DNA of 38,551 nt from positions 1 through 38,551 of the forward strand of contig JACPXY010000004.1 in NCBI GenBank assembly GCA_016196285.1, in the 5' to 3' direction. The DNA comes from Candidatus Pacearchaeota archaeon (GTDB lineage Archaea > Nanobdellota > Nanobdellia > Pacearchaeales > GW2011-AR1). Position 1 is the stretch's first letter. Each line of letters starts with the position of its first letter. Both the position numbers and the translations under genes were made by a program. Shown here one piece after another: positions 1-8,258 of this stretch. A model generated the notes under the pieces. It did not search any database, had not been told where the DNA came from, and saw only the letters and a program-made list of their open reading frames with translations.

Positions 1-245
1 ATGGTTGCATCTATAGGATTCCCATAAATGTATACTGCCTTGAATTTTCTCTGTGCCACTGGAGGTGGTGCCACCAGATGCTTGAATCCATCGCAATTAT
101 TGACACAATTTACTTTCTTGAATCTGTTCAGAAATCTCATAAAAAAACTCGTTCCGACGCCTCCGCATGAAGCGACAAGAACATCCAAGTTTTCTAGGTC
201 TTTTTTCTGGACTCCTCTCTGTTTGCATTCTTCACAGAACCACAT
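1..245 (-). CDS. Sulfotransferase-like protein, N-terminal part (runs off the window)
   Basis: An open frame on the minus strand runs from an ATG at 245 to the window edge without a stop, giving 81 residues. After a short Cys-containing N-terminus (WFCEECK) a strand leads into a glycine-rich loop, VASCGGVGTSFF, placed like the 5'-phosphosulfate-binding loop of sulfotransferases. Near the edge, VYIYGNPIDA resembles the second conserved segment of that family (VYxxRxPxD). A TATATA box near 266-274 lies about 26 nt upstream of the ATG, on the spacing common in this window, which supports the start. The gene is divergent from a polysaccharide gene block, so modification of surface glycans is a reasonable inference. 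Family assignment is tentative because most of the protein lies outside the window. Confidence 0.5.
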   Translation of the reverse strand, partial: MWFCEECKQRGVQKKDLENLDVLVASCGGVGTSFFMRFLNRFKKVNCVNNCDGFKHLVAPPPVAQRKFKAVYIYGNPIDAT

Positions 246-308
246 AGTATGAGTGTTTGACAAGGATATATAAACTTTTTTAAACTATTTCAACAGCACA
301 GAAAAGAG

Positions 309-1445
309 ATGAATACAAATAAGCTAAAAATCGCAATATTTCACAACTTTCTGGATAACATCGGGGGTGCAGAATATGTTGACCTGATCTTAGCAAGAGA
401 GCTGGATGCAGATATATACACTACTAATATTGATGCAGAAAAGATTAGAAAGATGGGTTTCTCCATTAAGAATATCTATTCCATTGGTTCGGTGCCGCTT
501 AATGCACCATACCGCCAGGAAGCAACATACTGGAGATTCAGAAAGTTCAAGGCAAAGAAAAAGTACGATTTGTACATTATAGCCGGGGACTGGGCAGTAG
601 GGGCTGCAGTCAATAATAAGCCGAATCTATGGTATGTATACTCTCCAATACGGGAAATCTGGGACCTTCATGAGTACACGAGAAATAATATAGTGCCCTT
701 CCACACACGTATGGTATTTGACCTCTGGGTGCGCATGCGGAGAATGCTCAACAAAAAAGATGTGCGGGAAGTCAACAGGATTATATCTATCTCAAAGAAC
801 GTGCAGGAGCGGATAAAGAAATACTTGAAAAAAGAGTCTACAGTCGTCTATCCTCCCACTGAAACAGCAAAATATCACTCAAAAAAGAGCAAAGGATACT
901 GGCTTTCAGTAAATCGCCTGATAACGCACAAAAGGATTGACCTGCAGCTGGAAGCATTTAAGAAGATGCCTGAAGAAAAGCTGATTGTTGTAGGAAGTTA
1001 CGAAATGTCGAGCCATTTCAGGAGATACGTCTCCTACTTAGAGGAGATAAAACCGAAAAACGTAACAATCCTCAGTTGGGTGAGCAATAAGGAGTTAATC
1101 GACCTCTATGCTGGCTGCAGGGGATTCATCACAACTTCAAGTGATGAAGATTACGGCATGACGCCAGTAGAAGCAATGGCCTCTGGAAAACCAGTCATCG
1201 CTCCTAATGAAGGAGGATACAAGGAAACTATATTGCATAAAAAGACAGGCCTCTTAATAAATAAAATTACCTCTGAAAAGATTGTACAGGCAGTACAGGA
1301 GATAAACTCTGCTCTCCAAAACACTCCTCTGAAGTACAGCGCTGCCTGCATACAGCAAGCAAGGAAGTTCGACACGCGTAGATTCATGGAGCAGTTCAAG
1401 GAAGAGATACAGAAGAGTATTCAGGATGCAGGATGCCATGAATAG
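309..1445 (+). CDS. Glycosyltransferase family 4 (GT-B fold)
   Basis: This 378-residue protein is predicted to transfer a sugar from a nucleotide sugar to a growing surface glycan in the cytoplasm. The N-terminus has the GT-B opening (IAIFHNF followed by a GGAE turn). The C-terminal half carries the GT4 donor site, with EDYGMTPVEAMASGKPVIA near residues 278-297 showing the E-x7-E motif and the following GG turn (NEGGYKE). A TTTAAA box at 279-284 is about 27 nt before the ATG. The gene overlaps the next glycosyltransferase and is followed by an ABC-2 permease, so the three look like one polysaccharide synthesis and export operon. The sugar specificity cannot be read from the sequence. Confidence 0.9.
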   Translation: MNTNKLKIAIFHNFLDNIGGAEYVDLILARELDADIYTTNIDAEKIRKMGFSIKNIYSIGSVPLNAPYRQEATYWRFRKFKAKKKYDLYIIAGDWAVGAAVNNKPNLWYVYSPIREIWDLHEYTRNNIVPFHTRMVFDLWVRMRRMLNKKDVREVNRIISISKNVQERIKKYLKKESTVVYPPTETAKYHSKKSKGYWLSVNRLITHKRIDLQLEAFKKMPEEKLIVVGSYEMSSHFRRYVSYLEEIKPKNVTILSWVSNKELIDLYAGCRGFITTSSDEDYGMTPVEAMASGKPVIAPNEGGYKETILHKKTGLLINKITSEKIVQAVQEINSALQNTPLKYSAACIQQARKFDTRRFMEQFKEEIQKSIQDAGCHE

Positions 1446-2484
1446 AAAAAGAGCAGTCTTGATAACGCTTGCTGATAAGTCTCATGTCGAGCAGGCAAAG
1501 CAGCTCTTTGCAGGAGCACATTTTAAAGGAGGCTGGACAGGAGACTATCTGCTCCTTGCAAACAACATTCCTGAAAGAGAACTTGAAGCATTCAGGAAAA
1601 GAGGAATAAAAGTAATGAAATGCAAGCCAATCTTCAAAACAAAGAGCCGGCATCCCGATGTAGTAACTGCCAAACTTTCTATCTTCAAGAGCTATTTCAA
1701 GAGATGGGGCAATGTGCTTTTTCTTGATGCAGACATTCTCATCAAGGCATCCATACAAGACCTTGCAGACAGTAAAGGAATACAAGCAGTCTCTACCTAT
1801 CGTGAGCCATTACTGGGGAAGCACAAGCTATTAGGTGTAGAAAAGGATGCATCACAAGAGCTCAATAAGATGTATAAGGAAATAAAAGAGAATTATAATC
1901 TCGAAAAGAAAGGTATAAACTCCGGGGTAATTGCATTCAATACAAACATAATAACTGAAAGCACTTTTAATGAAATCTGCACGTTATGCAAAAAATACCA
2001 GAAAGTGCTGAGAACAGATGAGGCAGTGCTTGGGCTATATTTTAACAAGATGCTCACCTTCCTGCCGTTAGTGTACAACATCAGCATGAAATCAATGCTT
2101 CTTGATCACAATATTCCTGCAGAGAAGGCGAGAGGGATTATTTTGCATTTTGTAGGAAAGCAAAAACCTTGGAATAAGAAGAATCCATATTATGCTGAAT
2201 GGATATCAATGCACAATAAATTCAATGAACTGAATATGCAAAAAAAAGTAGAGCCGGATAAGTGGGGGGTGCTGAAGATATGTCTTTATTGTTGGTACCT
2301 CGCATACAAAAAACATCTATATGACTTGCAGAGAAAGCTCGTCTCGCTTGATTTCATGCATTGGTATGTAGACCATAAGATAGGGGTGCTCGGAGAGAGA
2401 ATACATGAGAAAATCCCAATGACCTATTCTATATTAAAGAGACTAAATCCGATACCTAAATATACTCATAAAGGCAGGTGGTAA
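1438..2484 (+). CDS. GT8/glycogenin-like glycosyltransferase (GT-A fold)
   Basis: The protein has the N-terminal strand of GT-A enzymes (AVLITLADKSH) and a clear metal-binding DxD motif in the context NVLFLDADILI near residue 100. Later LRTDEAVLGLYF and ILHFVGKQKPW match conserved C-terminal features of the GT8/glycogenin group (the acceptor-side H-x-x-G-x-x-KPW). The last 90 residues are basic and amphipathic and may contact the membrane. Two in-frame ATGs exist, at 1426 and 1438. I chose 1438 (348 residues) because it shortens the overlap with the upstream glycosyltransferase; 1426 would add MQDA. Translation is probably coupled to both neighbours. The acceptor and donor sugars are unknown. 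Confidence 0.85.
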   Translation: MNRKRAVLITLADKSHVEQAKQLFAGAHFKGGWTGDYLLLANNIPERELEAFRKRGIKVMKCKPIFKTKSRHPDVVTAKLSIFKSYFKRWGNVLFLDADILIKASIQDLADSKGIQAVSTYREPLLGKHKLLGVEKDASQELNKMYKEIKENYNLEKKGINSGVIAFNTNIITESTFNEICTLCKKYQKVLRTDEAVLGLYFNKMLTFLPLVYNISMKSMLLDHNIPAEKARGIILHFVGKQKPWNKKNPYYAEWISMHNKFNELNMQKKVEPDKWGVLKICLYCWYLAYKKHLYDLQRKLVSLDFMHWYVDHKIGVLGERIHEKIPMTYSILKRLNPIPKYTHKGRW

Positions 2485-2485
2485 T

Positions 2486-3241
2486 GTGACCTTCCTTGAC
2501 AACAGGGTAGTAAGTGCGCGTATAGCATTCCAAGAACTGCAGAAATTCTCAGATAAGAATAAACTCGGATTGCTCTGGTACATTCTTGAACCTTTAGTAA
2601 TCTTTGTAGCACTCCTGCTAGTCTTTCATGGCAGAGTCGGGCAGAACATTCCAATCTATCCGCTCTATCTCTTGATGGGAATAATGCTCTTGAGGCTCTT
2701 CTTAAATACGACAAGGGAAGTTCTTAACGTAAGAGATAAAAGCTACTTTCTTAAAGAACACAAGAAAGCAACACTGCATACATTAATAGAGAGCACGATT
2801 ATCAAGAACCTGTTTATACATGCTGGTGAGGTGCTGATATTCATTGTAATAGCAGGATACCTCATGCATAACCTTGTCCTCTTTATTGCCTATCTCCCCC
2901 TCCTTGCACTATTTACTCTCTTCCTTTACGGATTCTCAACTACTCTCTTTGTGCTCTACCAATTCATAAAAGATGTCTCTCCTGCTTGGCAGATTGCTTC
3001 AAGAGCGCTCTGGTTCATAACTCCTGTATTCTATCAAATAACCAATAACCCTCTACTCAAGACAGTAAATAGTTTCAATCCGATTTATTATCTCGTAGAG
3101 TTGTTCAGAGACATTCTCATCTATCAGAGGATGCCTGAATTTTCTATTCTGTTTGGTTCACTCTTGCTCTCAATAGTATTTTTTGCATTAGGAAGCATTG
3201 CGTACAAATTATCTGAGAGAAAGTTTCTAATCAGCACTTAA
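2486..3241 (+). CDS. ABC-2 type polysaccharide exporter permease (Wzm/TagG-like)
   Basis: This 251-residue integral membrane protein has about six hydrophobic helices and the layout of ABC-2 transporter permeases of the Wzm/TagG group: a cytoplasmic N-terminus ending in LGLLWYILEPL, a long hydrophobic core, the conserved region FITPVFYQ and the NPIYYLVELFRD segment before the last helix. It starts with GTG at 2486, one base after the previous stop, with a ribosome binding stretch (GGTGGT) at 2477-2482. With the two preceding glycosyltransferases it indicates export of a surface glycan. The partner ATPase (Wzt/TagH) is not in the window, so it must be encoded elsewhere. The 3' end overlaps radB by 4 nt in convergent orientation. 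Confidence 0.88.
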   Translation: MTFLDNRVVSARIAFQELQKFSDKNKLGLLWYILEPLVIFVALLLVFHGRVGQNIPIYPLYLLMGIMLLRLFLNTTREVLNVRDKSYFLKEHKKATLHTLIESTIIKNLFIHAGEVLIFIVIAGYLMHNLVLFIAYLPLLALFTLFLYGFSTTLFVLYQFIKDVSPAWQIASRALWFITPVFYQITNNPLLKTVNSFNPIYYLVELFRDILIYQRMPEFSILFGSLLLSIVFFALGSIAYKLSERKFLIST

Positions 3242-3924
3242 AGCCAGCCGCGCTTCTTGATGCCTTGATTCGTAATCTGAAACTCGAGTGATGATTCCTT
3301 CAGGCTCCTATGCTTTCTAAGAAAAGCAGTGCGCACTCCTTTTTCATGCGTCAGTTCAATATGGCATTTACCCCAATATCTCAGAATGTCGCCGCCGACC
3401 ATTTTCTGGGTCTCTTCCCATGAGTAGACTTGATTGCTCACCACTACAGGAATCTCCCGCTTCCGCGCAATCTCTGCAAGAGTTCTAAGCTGCTGCACCA
3501 GTAGCGCATTAATATTTCTGATTGAAGCAACATCCTTCTCTCGTGCAGCTGCAAATTCAAGCCGGTATAAGATAGTCATACCATCCACGACAATAAGCGA
3601 GACCTCTTTAGTGAGTAGGTTCAGCAGTCTCCCAAATACCTCCTCTTGCTCAGAGAAAGAAGTCGGTTTCAATAGAAGAATGTTCTGCAATACTTCATTC
3701 ACCTCATCTCCAGCCAGTTGTTTAACGCGCTCGCTACTGAACCCGCCTTCAGTATCAATAAAAATTACTTTGTTACCTTTCTTAGCCTGTGAGACAGCAG
3801 CTAAAAGACAGAGATTAGTCTTGCCAGTTCCTGAGCCGCCATACAAGACAGTAATCACATCACTCTCATAGCCTCCGTGGAGCCATTTATTCAAGTCATA
3901 GCTTCCTGCAGATATTTTGCTCAT
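3238..3924 (-). CDS. radB: DNA repair and recombination protein RadB
   Basis: RadB is the archaeal RecA/RadA paralogue that modulates homologous recombination. The 228-residue protein has the compact RadB size and lacks the N-terminal helix-hairpin-helix domain of RadA. A Walker A motif GGSGTGKT lies near residues 29-36, a Walker B strand LIVVDGMTILY near residue 113, and the L2-adjacent VVVSNQVYSW segment with GGDILRYWGK follows. The ATG at 3924 (MSKISAGS) is preferred over the one at 3939, because a TATATA box at about 3946-3951 is then about 25 nt upstream. It is convergent with the ABC permease, overlapping by 4 nt. Confidence 0.9.
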   Translation of the reverse strand: MSKISAGSYDLNKWLHGGYESDVITVLYGGSGTGKTNLCLLAAVSQAKKGNKVIFIDTEGGFSSERVKQLAGDEVNEVLQNILLLKPTSFSEQEEVFGRLLNLLTKEVSLIVVDGMTILYRLEFAAAREKDVASIRNINALLVQQLRTLAEIARKREIPVVVSNQVYSWEETQKMVGGDILRYWGKCHIELTHEKGVRTAFLRKHRSLKESSLEFQITNQGIKKRGWL

Positions 3925-3981
3925 AGTATTCTGCAACACTAAGAGTATATAAAAATAAGTAAAATGAAAAATTAAAGAGAA

Positions 3982-4176
3982 TTATCTTCTCTTCTTTCGT
4001 GAAGAAGCCATTCCTGCTTCTGGCAAACGGCAGTTGTTGCATTTCAAAGCGTGTATAAGCAGCAGTGCAGCAGCAATAACGACAACCCACTTACCCCATG
4101 CAAGGCTCGACCAAAGTGCAAACACGATAATCACTATCGCAAGAATCACTTCAGTAACTTGGCAATTACAATTCAT
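3982..4176 (-). CDS. Small Cys-containing membrane protein, function unknown
   Basis: This 64-residue protein begins MNCNCQ, continues with two adjacent hydrophobic helices (about residues 8-24 and 29-43), and ends with a second Cys pair (KCNNC) and a basic tail SSRKKRR. The paired CxC and CxxC motifs at opposite ends of a helical hairpin could bind a metal or form disulfides on the same membrane face. A strong Shine-Dalgarno stretch (AAGGAGGT) sits just upstream of the ATG, and a TATA-like CTTTATTAAG lies about 36 nt upstream, so this mRNA has a short leader unlike most genes here. I do not recognise a named family. Confidence 0.72.
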   Translation of the reverse strand: MNCNCQVTEVILAIVIIVFALWSSLAWGKWVVVIAAALLLIHALKCNNCRLPEAGMASSRKKRR

Positions 4177-4225
4177 GTATACCTCCTTACAAAGAAATAG
4201 CTCTGAAGCTTAATAAAGGTACCGC

Positions 4226-4480
4226 TTATTTCTTCAAACTGCTGATAAGCGCACCGCACTCTTTGCCGATAAGAGCAACAGTATCTGCAAGCACTTTGCT
4301 GACATTCTTATCACTGCTCTGTATCTTGAGGACTACGGGCTTGCTTGGATGCTCTCTGCGCCAGGCTGCAAAGTCAGCTCCTGCCTTATATGCATACACG
4401 CGTAAAATCTCGGCAACAGTCACGTTATCAAGCTGGATATCTGCTTGATGCTTATCCTGATGTAATATCTTAATCTGCAT
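4226..4480 (-). CDS. rpo11: DNA-directed RNA polymerase subunit Rpo11 (RpoL), probable
   Basis: The 84-residue length fits archaeal Rpo11, which pairs with Rpo3 to form the alpha-like assembly platform of RNA polymerase. The core has the expected order: an N-terminal strand (MQIKILHQD), the helix-entry segment NVTVAEILRVYAY where the family has a T/S-L-x-N-x-L-R motif, a short region ending in REHPSKP like the family's A-x-x-x-x-HP-L element, then a strand and a long C-terminal helix. The canonical Asn of the TLxNxLR motif is replaced, so the subunit is divergent. The gene follows the HTH gene by 22 nt and is probably cotranscribed. Assignment is by pattern only. Confidence 0.68.
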   Translation of the reverse strand: MQIKILHQDKHQADIQLDNVTVAEILRVYAYKAGADFAAWRREHPSKPVVLKIQSSDKNVSKVLADTVALIGKECGALISSLKK

Positions 4481-4502
4481 AAGTCATGATTCAGAAACCG
4501 AT

Positions 4503-5012
4503 TTATAAAGCTTTCGACGCATCGTCGGCTAAGATATTCTCTTTCTGCACTGCAGGTTCAACAGCAGGAGGAGTTATAGGTTTTCCTGTATCTTTGCGTA
4601 GATCAATGTTGAAGAACTGCTCGACTTTGTTAACAAGTACGAAGTTACCGCCGACAACAACCCCGTTCTCAAGCATCTTTAAGGCATACTCATCAACTGC
4701 AAGCGATTGAGCAAGCTGCTTTCTTGTCACTCCACGCTCCTTTCGTTTTTTTAGGATAATCCAATGAAAATTATGGGCAAGCTCGCTTTCAATAGTTTTT
4801 GTATCGTGCTTGAGTGGCTTACTGAACTCCTCGAAGCGCAGAAGCCCGCGCTCCTTTGCACGGGTTTGCTCGGTCTGCGGAGCAGGAACAACGCGTATAA
4901 CCGGCCTGCGGATAATAGGTAATCCTTCTCTGCGCGCATAGTCTTCTGGCACGCGGACAATTTTACCTTCATCAATCGCTTCTACAATAGGAATCGCCTC
5001 TTGTCTATACAT
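4503..5012 (-). CDS. HTH (Cro/C1, MBF1-like) protein without zinc ribbon
   Basis: This 169-residue protein contains one helix-turn-helix of the Cro/C1 type near residues 85-140 (KERGVTRKQLAQSLAVDEYALKMLENG). Its position and spacing resemble the HTH of archaeal MBF1, a coactivator-like protein that links TBP and ribosome-associated processes. The N-terminus has no CxxC zinc ribbon. It is instead a basic, proline-rich segment with two copies of an (I/V)RVVP-like stretch, and the C-terminal tail is Pro/Glu-rich and probably disordered. It lies 22 nt upstream of the candidate rpo11, so the two likely form an operon. Whether it acts as MBF1 or as a specific repressor cannot be decided here. Confidence 0.7.
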   Translation of the reverse strand: MYRQEAIPIVEAIDEGKIVRVPEDYARREGLPIIRRPVIRVVPAPQTEQTRAKERGLLRFEEFSKPLKHDTKTIESELAHNFHWIILKKRKERGVTRKQLAQSLAVDEYALKMLENGVVVGGNFVLVNKVEQFFNIDLRKDTGKPITPPAVEPAVQKENILADDASKAL

Positions 5013-5043
5013 GAAAGAAAGGGGTATCTGTCCTTTTTATGGT

Positions 5044-5724
5044 TTATGGTAGTGGACTAGAAGAAGATAATGAAAATATTCTCTCTTCAATCTCTTCGAG
5101 TGTGACAACACCTGTAACAACATTCTGTTCATCAATCACGATTGCAGGTAGAGATGTAACATCATAATTCTGTATATGTAGGTCAATAGAAGAAAGATTA
5201 GTGTTTACTGCAAGAGGAATAAGCAGTATCTCTTCAGGATGCTCATTTTTTAGGTCACCAAGCATCCTGGAGTAGAACGTCTGCTGGGCGCGGGTCGTCA
5301 CATCCTCAGACTCATACTCATATAAATAAACTACTGTATGGAAAGTAGAGTTGCACCCTTGCTTAAGCTTGATGCTTTCTGTCCAGAGCAGCATGCGCAG
5401 GAGATCATACCTCCGATGCAGGATGCCTAGAACATCCTGGAAGGTATTTGCAGAGTCATACTGCTCAAGCAGGCGTGCTTCTGCATAAATCTTATCCGCA
5501 AAGGCAAAAGTGCTCTCTTGTGCAATATCGCATTTAACAGAGAAATCACTGATTAGTCTATTTCTAAGCTGCTCATCAGCAAGTGATATCTCTGAGTCAA
5601 GTAGTTTCTCCTGCACTACATCAGCCCGATAACTCTCGAGGAAGAACCCTAACAGCACACCCATGCCGAATACAACAATCGTCAGGAGAAATGCCTGCCA
5701 GAATACATGCTTGTTCGCTACCAT
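5044..5724 (-). CDS. Membrane-anchored thioredoxin-fold protein
   Basis: The 226-residue protein has one N-terminal transmembrane helix (about residues 9-28, AFLLTIVVFGMGVLLGFFLE). A helical, charged region follows (about 30-120, with Cys residues at about 65 and 124), then a C-terminal thioredoxin-like domain. The domain is indicated by the strand HTVVYLYEY, a long helix, and the segment YDVTSLPAIVIDEQNVVTG, whose SLPA is the typical cis-proline loop. No CxxC redox motif is present in the expected place, so disulfide exchange activity is doubtful. Its start overlaps the upstream GT2 gene by 7 nt. It is presumably tethered with the domain outside the cell; the role is unknown. Confidence 0.72.
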   Translation of the reverse strand: MVANKHVFWQAFLLTIVVFGMGVLLGFFLESYRADVVQEKLLDSEISLADEQLRNRLISDFSVKCDIAQESTFAFADKIYAEARLLEQYDSANTFQDVLGILHRRYDLLRMLLWTESIKLKQGCNSTFHTVVYLYEYESEDVTTRAQQTFYSRMLGDLKNEHPEEILLIPLAVNTNLSSIDLHIQNYDVTSLPAIVIDEQNVVTGVVTLEEIEERIFSLSSSSPLP

Positions 5725-6950
5725 GAATAAGTTCCTCGTATCAATCTCGTCAATCCAGTAATCATAATAACAGGATACACTGAGAGGTACACAAGCATAT
5801 AGAAGAGTATATTAAAAATGTTCCCTTTGGTGAATCTAGGCTGGTTCATAATGCCTAAACCCACAAGAGTAAATATACTGCCGGCAAGAAACAATGTAAC
5901 ACCAAAGAAATTTAGGATTGAAGGGCTGAACGTCAAATCCTGAAGCTGAAGCAATGTAGCATGTCCATATAGAGAATACTTTGTTGAAAGATATGTAATT
6001 AAGAACCTGCGTACAAGCAAGTACAAAAACACGCACAAGCCAATTAGCCCCAGAAAGAGTGATAGGCTGAAGAAAGGAATAATGAAGGCGCCAAGCATTC
6101 CTTTCTTGAAGACCATCGATCTATATTTGATAAGCGTTTGAGTGCCGCCAATATTCCAGCGTACACGCTGCCTGAACCATGATTTGAATCTAGAGGGAGT
6201 TGCCGAGTGTACGCGCGCAGCAAGGCACATACGGGCTACATAACCATGCGAGAGTAAACGCCATACAATCTCAATGTCCTGCGTCATGTTCTTCATATCA
6301 AACAATCCTACTTCAAGAAGCTGCTTCTTTCGATACAGTGCAAACGGTCCAGGAGTCACATATACTGCATCAACTAAGTCAAGCAGTTTTCTAGACCACG
6401 CTATAATAGCATATTCGATTGCCTGCAGCTTCTGGATAAAAGTATATGGCTCTTTGGACATAACAGTGCAGGTCACTGCAGCAGTTCGTGAATCATGCTG
6501 AAGAAAACCAATCATCTTTAATAGTGCATCTGGTTCAGGTGTTGAATCAGCATCAGCTACTGCAATATACGCATGCTTCGCAGCTTTAATGCCGATATTA
6601 GTCGGCTCTGCAGCGCCTCCTGAATTGCGCGTATTGACAATCAGATGCACATTCAGGTGTGTTCGTGCATAAGCACGTACAATAGCTGCAGAATCGTCAG
6701 TTGACCTATCATCCACAACAATAATCTCAAGCATCTCTCTGGGATAACGCATCGCGAGTAAAGCATCAAGCGCTTCAGCAATGTGCTTCCCTTCATTATA
6801 ACACGGCATGATAATGCTGACTGGTTCAGGCTTTCCGTTAGGATATTCAAATATGCGATGCCTGTTAGGGATATAGAGGAAAAGGAGAAGGTTCAGCATA
6901 TACAGTCCGATGAACATATAAGCAAAGAAAATGAACTCGATAAAATTCAT
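5718..6950 (-). CDS. Processive membrane glycosyltransferase, family 2
   Basis: This 410-residue enzyme has the full set of motifs of BcsA/HAS-like GT2 proteins. An N-terminal transmembrane helix is followed by PCYNEGKHI, then VDDRSTDDS (nucleotide binding), ADADSTP (DxD), a PGPFALYRK segment, TQDIEIVWRL in the TED position and RQRVRW matching Q-x-x-R-W. Three to four C-terminal transmembrane helices follow (residues about 285-400). It probably makes or extends a surface polysaccharide across the membrane. The ATG at 6950 is preferred to an upstream in-frame start at 7001, because 6950 lies 1 nt after the scpB stop while 7001 would lie inside scpB. Confidence 0.9.
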   Translation of the reverse strand: MNFIEFIFFAYMFIGLYMLNLLLFLYIPNRHRIFEYPNGKPEPVSIIMPCYNEGKHIAEALDALLAMRYPREMLEIIVVDDRSTDDSAAIVRAYARTHLNVHLIVNTRNSGGAAEPTNIGIKAAKHAYIAVADADSTPEPDALLKMIGFLQHDSRTAAVTCTVMSKEPYTFIQKLQAIEYAIIAWSRKLLDLVDAVYVTPGPFALYRKKQLLEVGLFDMKNMTQDIEIVWRLLSHGYVARMCLAARVHSATPSRFKSWFRQRVRWNIGGTQTLIKYRSMVFKKGMLGAFIIPFFSLSLFLGLIGLCVFLYLLVRRFLITYLSTKYSLYGHATLLQLQDLTFSPSILNFFGVTLFLAGSIFTLVGLGIMNQPRFTKGNIFNILFYMLVYLSVYPVIMITGLTRLIRGTYSW

Positions 6951-6951
6951 G

Positions 6952-7473
6952 TTAACGATGCTCCGGAAGAGCCTCTCCTGTATGCAAGCTGAAATAATCA
7001 TAAAATGACTCGCTCAGCGTCAATTCAGCAGTATGCCCTATTCTCTTTTTATGTATCAGCCCCATCTCGACAAAGCGCTTGATATGATCATATGCCTTGT
7101 TCCCGCGTATTTTAACGAGCACCGATTGTTTCATCGGCTGCTTGTAAGCAATAATCGCCAGAGTTTCTTGCTCAGCCTTGCTGAATTCAGCGCTGCCTGT
7201 TGCGAGTTTGTTGACCATCCAAGTATAGTCATGTGCAACATCCATTTTCCAAAGCTGATTCTGCTGCACCACACTGATACCTGACTGCGCATACTGATCT
7301 TTGAGATCCTCAAGTATCTTCTTCAAAAGTAGGGGGTTCACATCAGTCAATGCAACGAGCTCGTGAACACTCATATATTTTCCTGCGATGAACAAAGCAG
7401 CCTCGACCTTCCGCTTTGATTCAGTCTCAAGTTCCTCATCAAGCTCGTCAATCCCTTCTCTACGCATCTCCAT
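6952..7473 (-). CDS. scpB: Segregation and condensation protein B homologue
   Basis: ScpB works with ScpA and SMC in chromosome condensation and segregation. The 173-residue protein has the two winged-helix layout of the family: KVEAALFIAGKYMSVHELVAL in the first, then the diagnostic ETLAIIAYKQPMKQ and the IRG turn, and HIKRFVEMGLI in the second. The N-terminus is acidic (DELDEELE). A TTTTAATA box at about 7495-7502 places the TATA centre about 26 nt upstream of the ATG at 7473. It heads a run with a GT2 gene and a thioredoxin-like gene 1 nt and -7 nt apart. No scpA or smc gene is in the window. Confidence 0.9.
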   Translation of the reverse strand: MEMRREGIDELDEELETESKRKVEAALFIAGKYMSVHELVALTDVNPLLLKKILEDLKDQYAQSGISVVQQNQLWKMDVAHDYTWMVNKLATGSAEFSKAEQETLAIIAYKQPMKQSVLVKIRGNKAYDHIKRFVEMGLIHKKRIGHTAELTLSESFYDYFSLHTGEALPEHR

Positions 7474-7608
7474 AGGTCAAGTAACGCTCAGCCCTATTAA
7501 AACATTATGCAAAACAGCACTACCTTGTCTGGAGGATTAGATACCAGTATCTCTGCCGCTCTATTTAGCAAGACATAACCTGACAGAGATAGTCTTTACT
7601 TTAGCTAA

Positions 7609-7664
7609 TGAAGAACCTATGGCAAGACCATAGGACATCAGACGAAGAAAAGAAGAATATCGTT
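7609..7664. repeat. Dispersed intergenic repeat, short copy
   Basis: The copy starts with TGAAGAACC and forms a perfect 7-bp hairpin, CCTATGG at 7616-7622 and CCATAGG at 7628-7634 around the loop CAAGA. It continues with a CATCAGA-GAAGAAA stretch shared with the copies at 15984 and 30522. It lies between the spoIIM stop and the scpB promoter. The upstream part of the spacer also holds an AGATAC/GTATCT palindrome near 7539-7552. Confidence 0.65.
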
Positions 7665-7683
7665 ATGTCAAGGAACTTGACAT
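7665..7683 (-). terminator. Stem-loop at the 3' end of the spoIIM operon
   Basis: ATGTCAAG (7665-7672) and CTTGACAT (7676-7683) form a perfect 8-bp stem with a GAA loop that touches the spoIIM stop codon. In the minus-strand direction it is followed by a pyrimidine-rich run (ATTCTTCTTTTCTTCG). A role as a 3'-end or termination structure of the tfe-rhomboid-spoIIM operon is inferred from position. Confidence 0.5.
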
Positions 7684-8258
7684 CAAGAAGTCAAGCCTAT
7701 CAACAAGCCCTCGATAATCGCAGCGATTAGCAGGAGCGGTAGGACAATGCAGATAAATGCCTTCAAAGAACCAATAAACAAGTACTTTAAGCGCTCGCGA
7801 AGATTGCTGCCAAATGGAAATGAGCCGAGGCGCACTCCTAAGCCCAGAGCAATAAAGATTGCAGGCAGTTCAAAAATGCCGTGCGGCAGCAAGCGCCAGA
7901 AATCCGCAAAGCCGGTAACTGCATGCACTTTCCGCAGTACATATCCCAGAACTGCTCCATTGAGTGCTGCATTGAAGACAGGAGGGATACCGACTAAGAT
8001 ACCCAGTAGCATCCCGAAAAAAGCACTCTGGAGATTATTGAGAAAGATAAAGACAATAAGCTCCACTGTAGAAAGATCAGTCGTCTTATCAATCAATTTT
8101 TTAAGCATCTCGTCAAAGAAGCCAAGATATTCGGCAAGAAAGAATCCGGCAATAGCACTGCACACAAAAAGAGCAATGATTGCATAGATAAATGTTCTGG
8201 TCTCAAGAGTATAGCGTATCGCTTCTCTAAACCATCCTGCCTTCTGTTGTCTCTTCAT
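7683..8258 (-). CDS. SpoIIM/DUF95 family membrane protein
   Basis: This 191-residue protein has about five transmembrane helices and the family's signature LLPHGIFELPAIFIALGLGVRLG near residues 125-147, preceded by FLNNLQSAFFGMLLG. In bacteria SpoIIM belongs to the engulfment machinery. The much wider archaeal members have no established role, so no sporulation function is implied. Its ATG overlaps the stop of the rhomboid gene by 4 nt (ATGA), which shows translational coupling. The C-terminal stop is directly followed by a stem-loop. Confidence 0.87.
   Translation of the reverse strand: MKRQQKAGWFREAIRYTLETRTFIYAIIALFVCSAIAGFFLAEYLGFFDEMLKKLIDKTTDLSTVELIVFIFLNNLQSAFFGMLLGILVGIPPVFNAALNGAVLGYVLRKVHAVTGFADFWRLLPHGIFELPAIFIALGLGVRLGSFPFGSNLRERLKYLFIGSLKAFICIVLPLLLIAAIIEGLLIGLTS

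Noticed and set aside
28-252. Plus-strand open frame of 74 codons at the left edge
   Set aside because: It lies opposite the minus-strand sulfotransferase-like frame, which has promoter support and motif-like segments. The plus-strand translation is Ser/Thr/Cys-rich with no family pattern.
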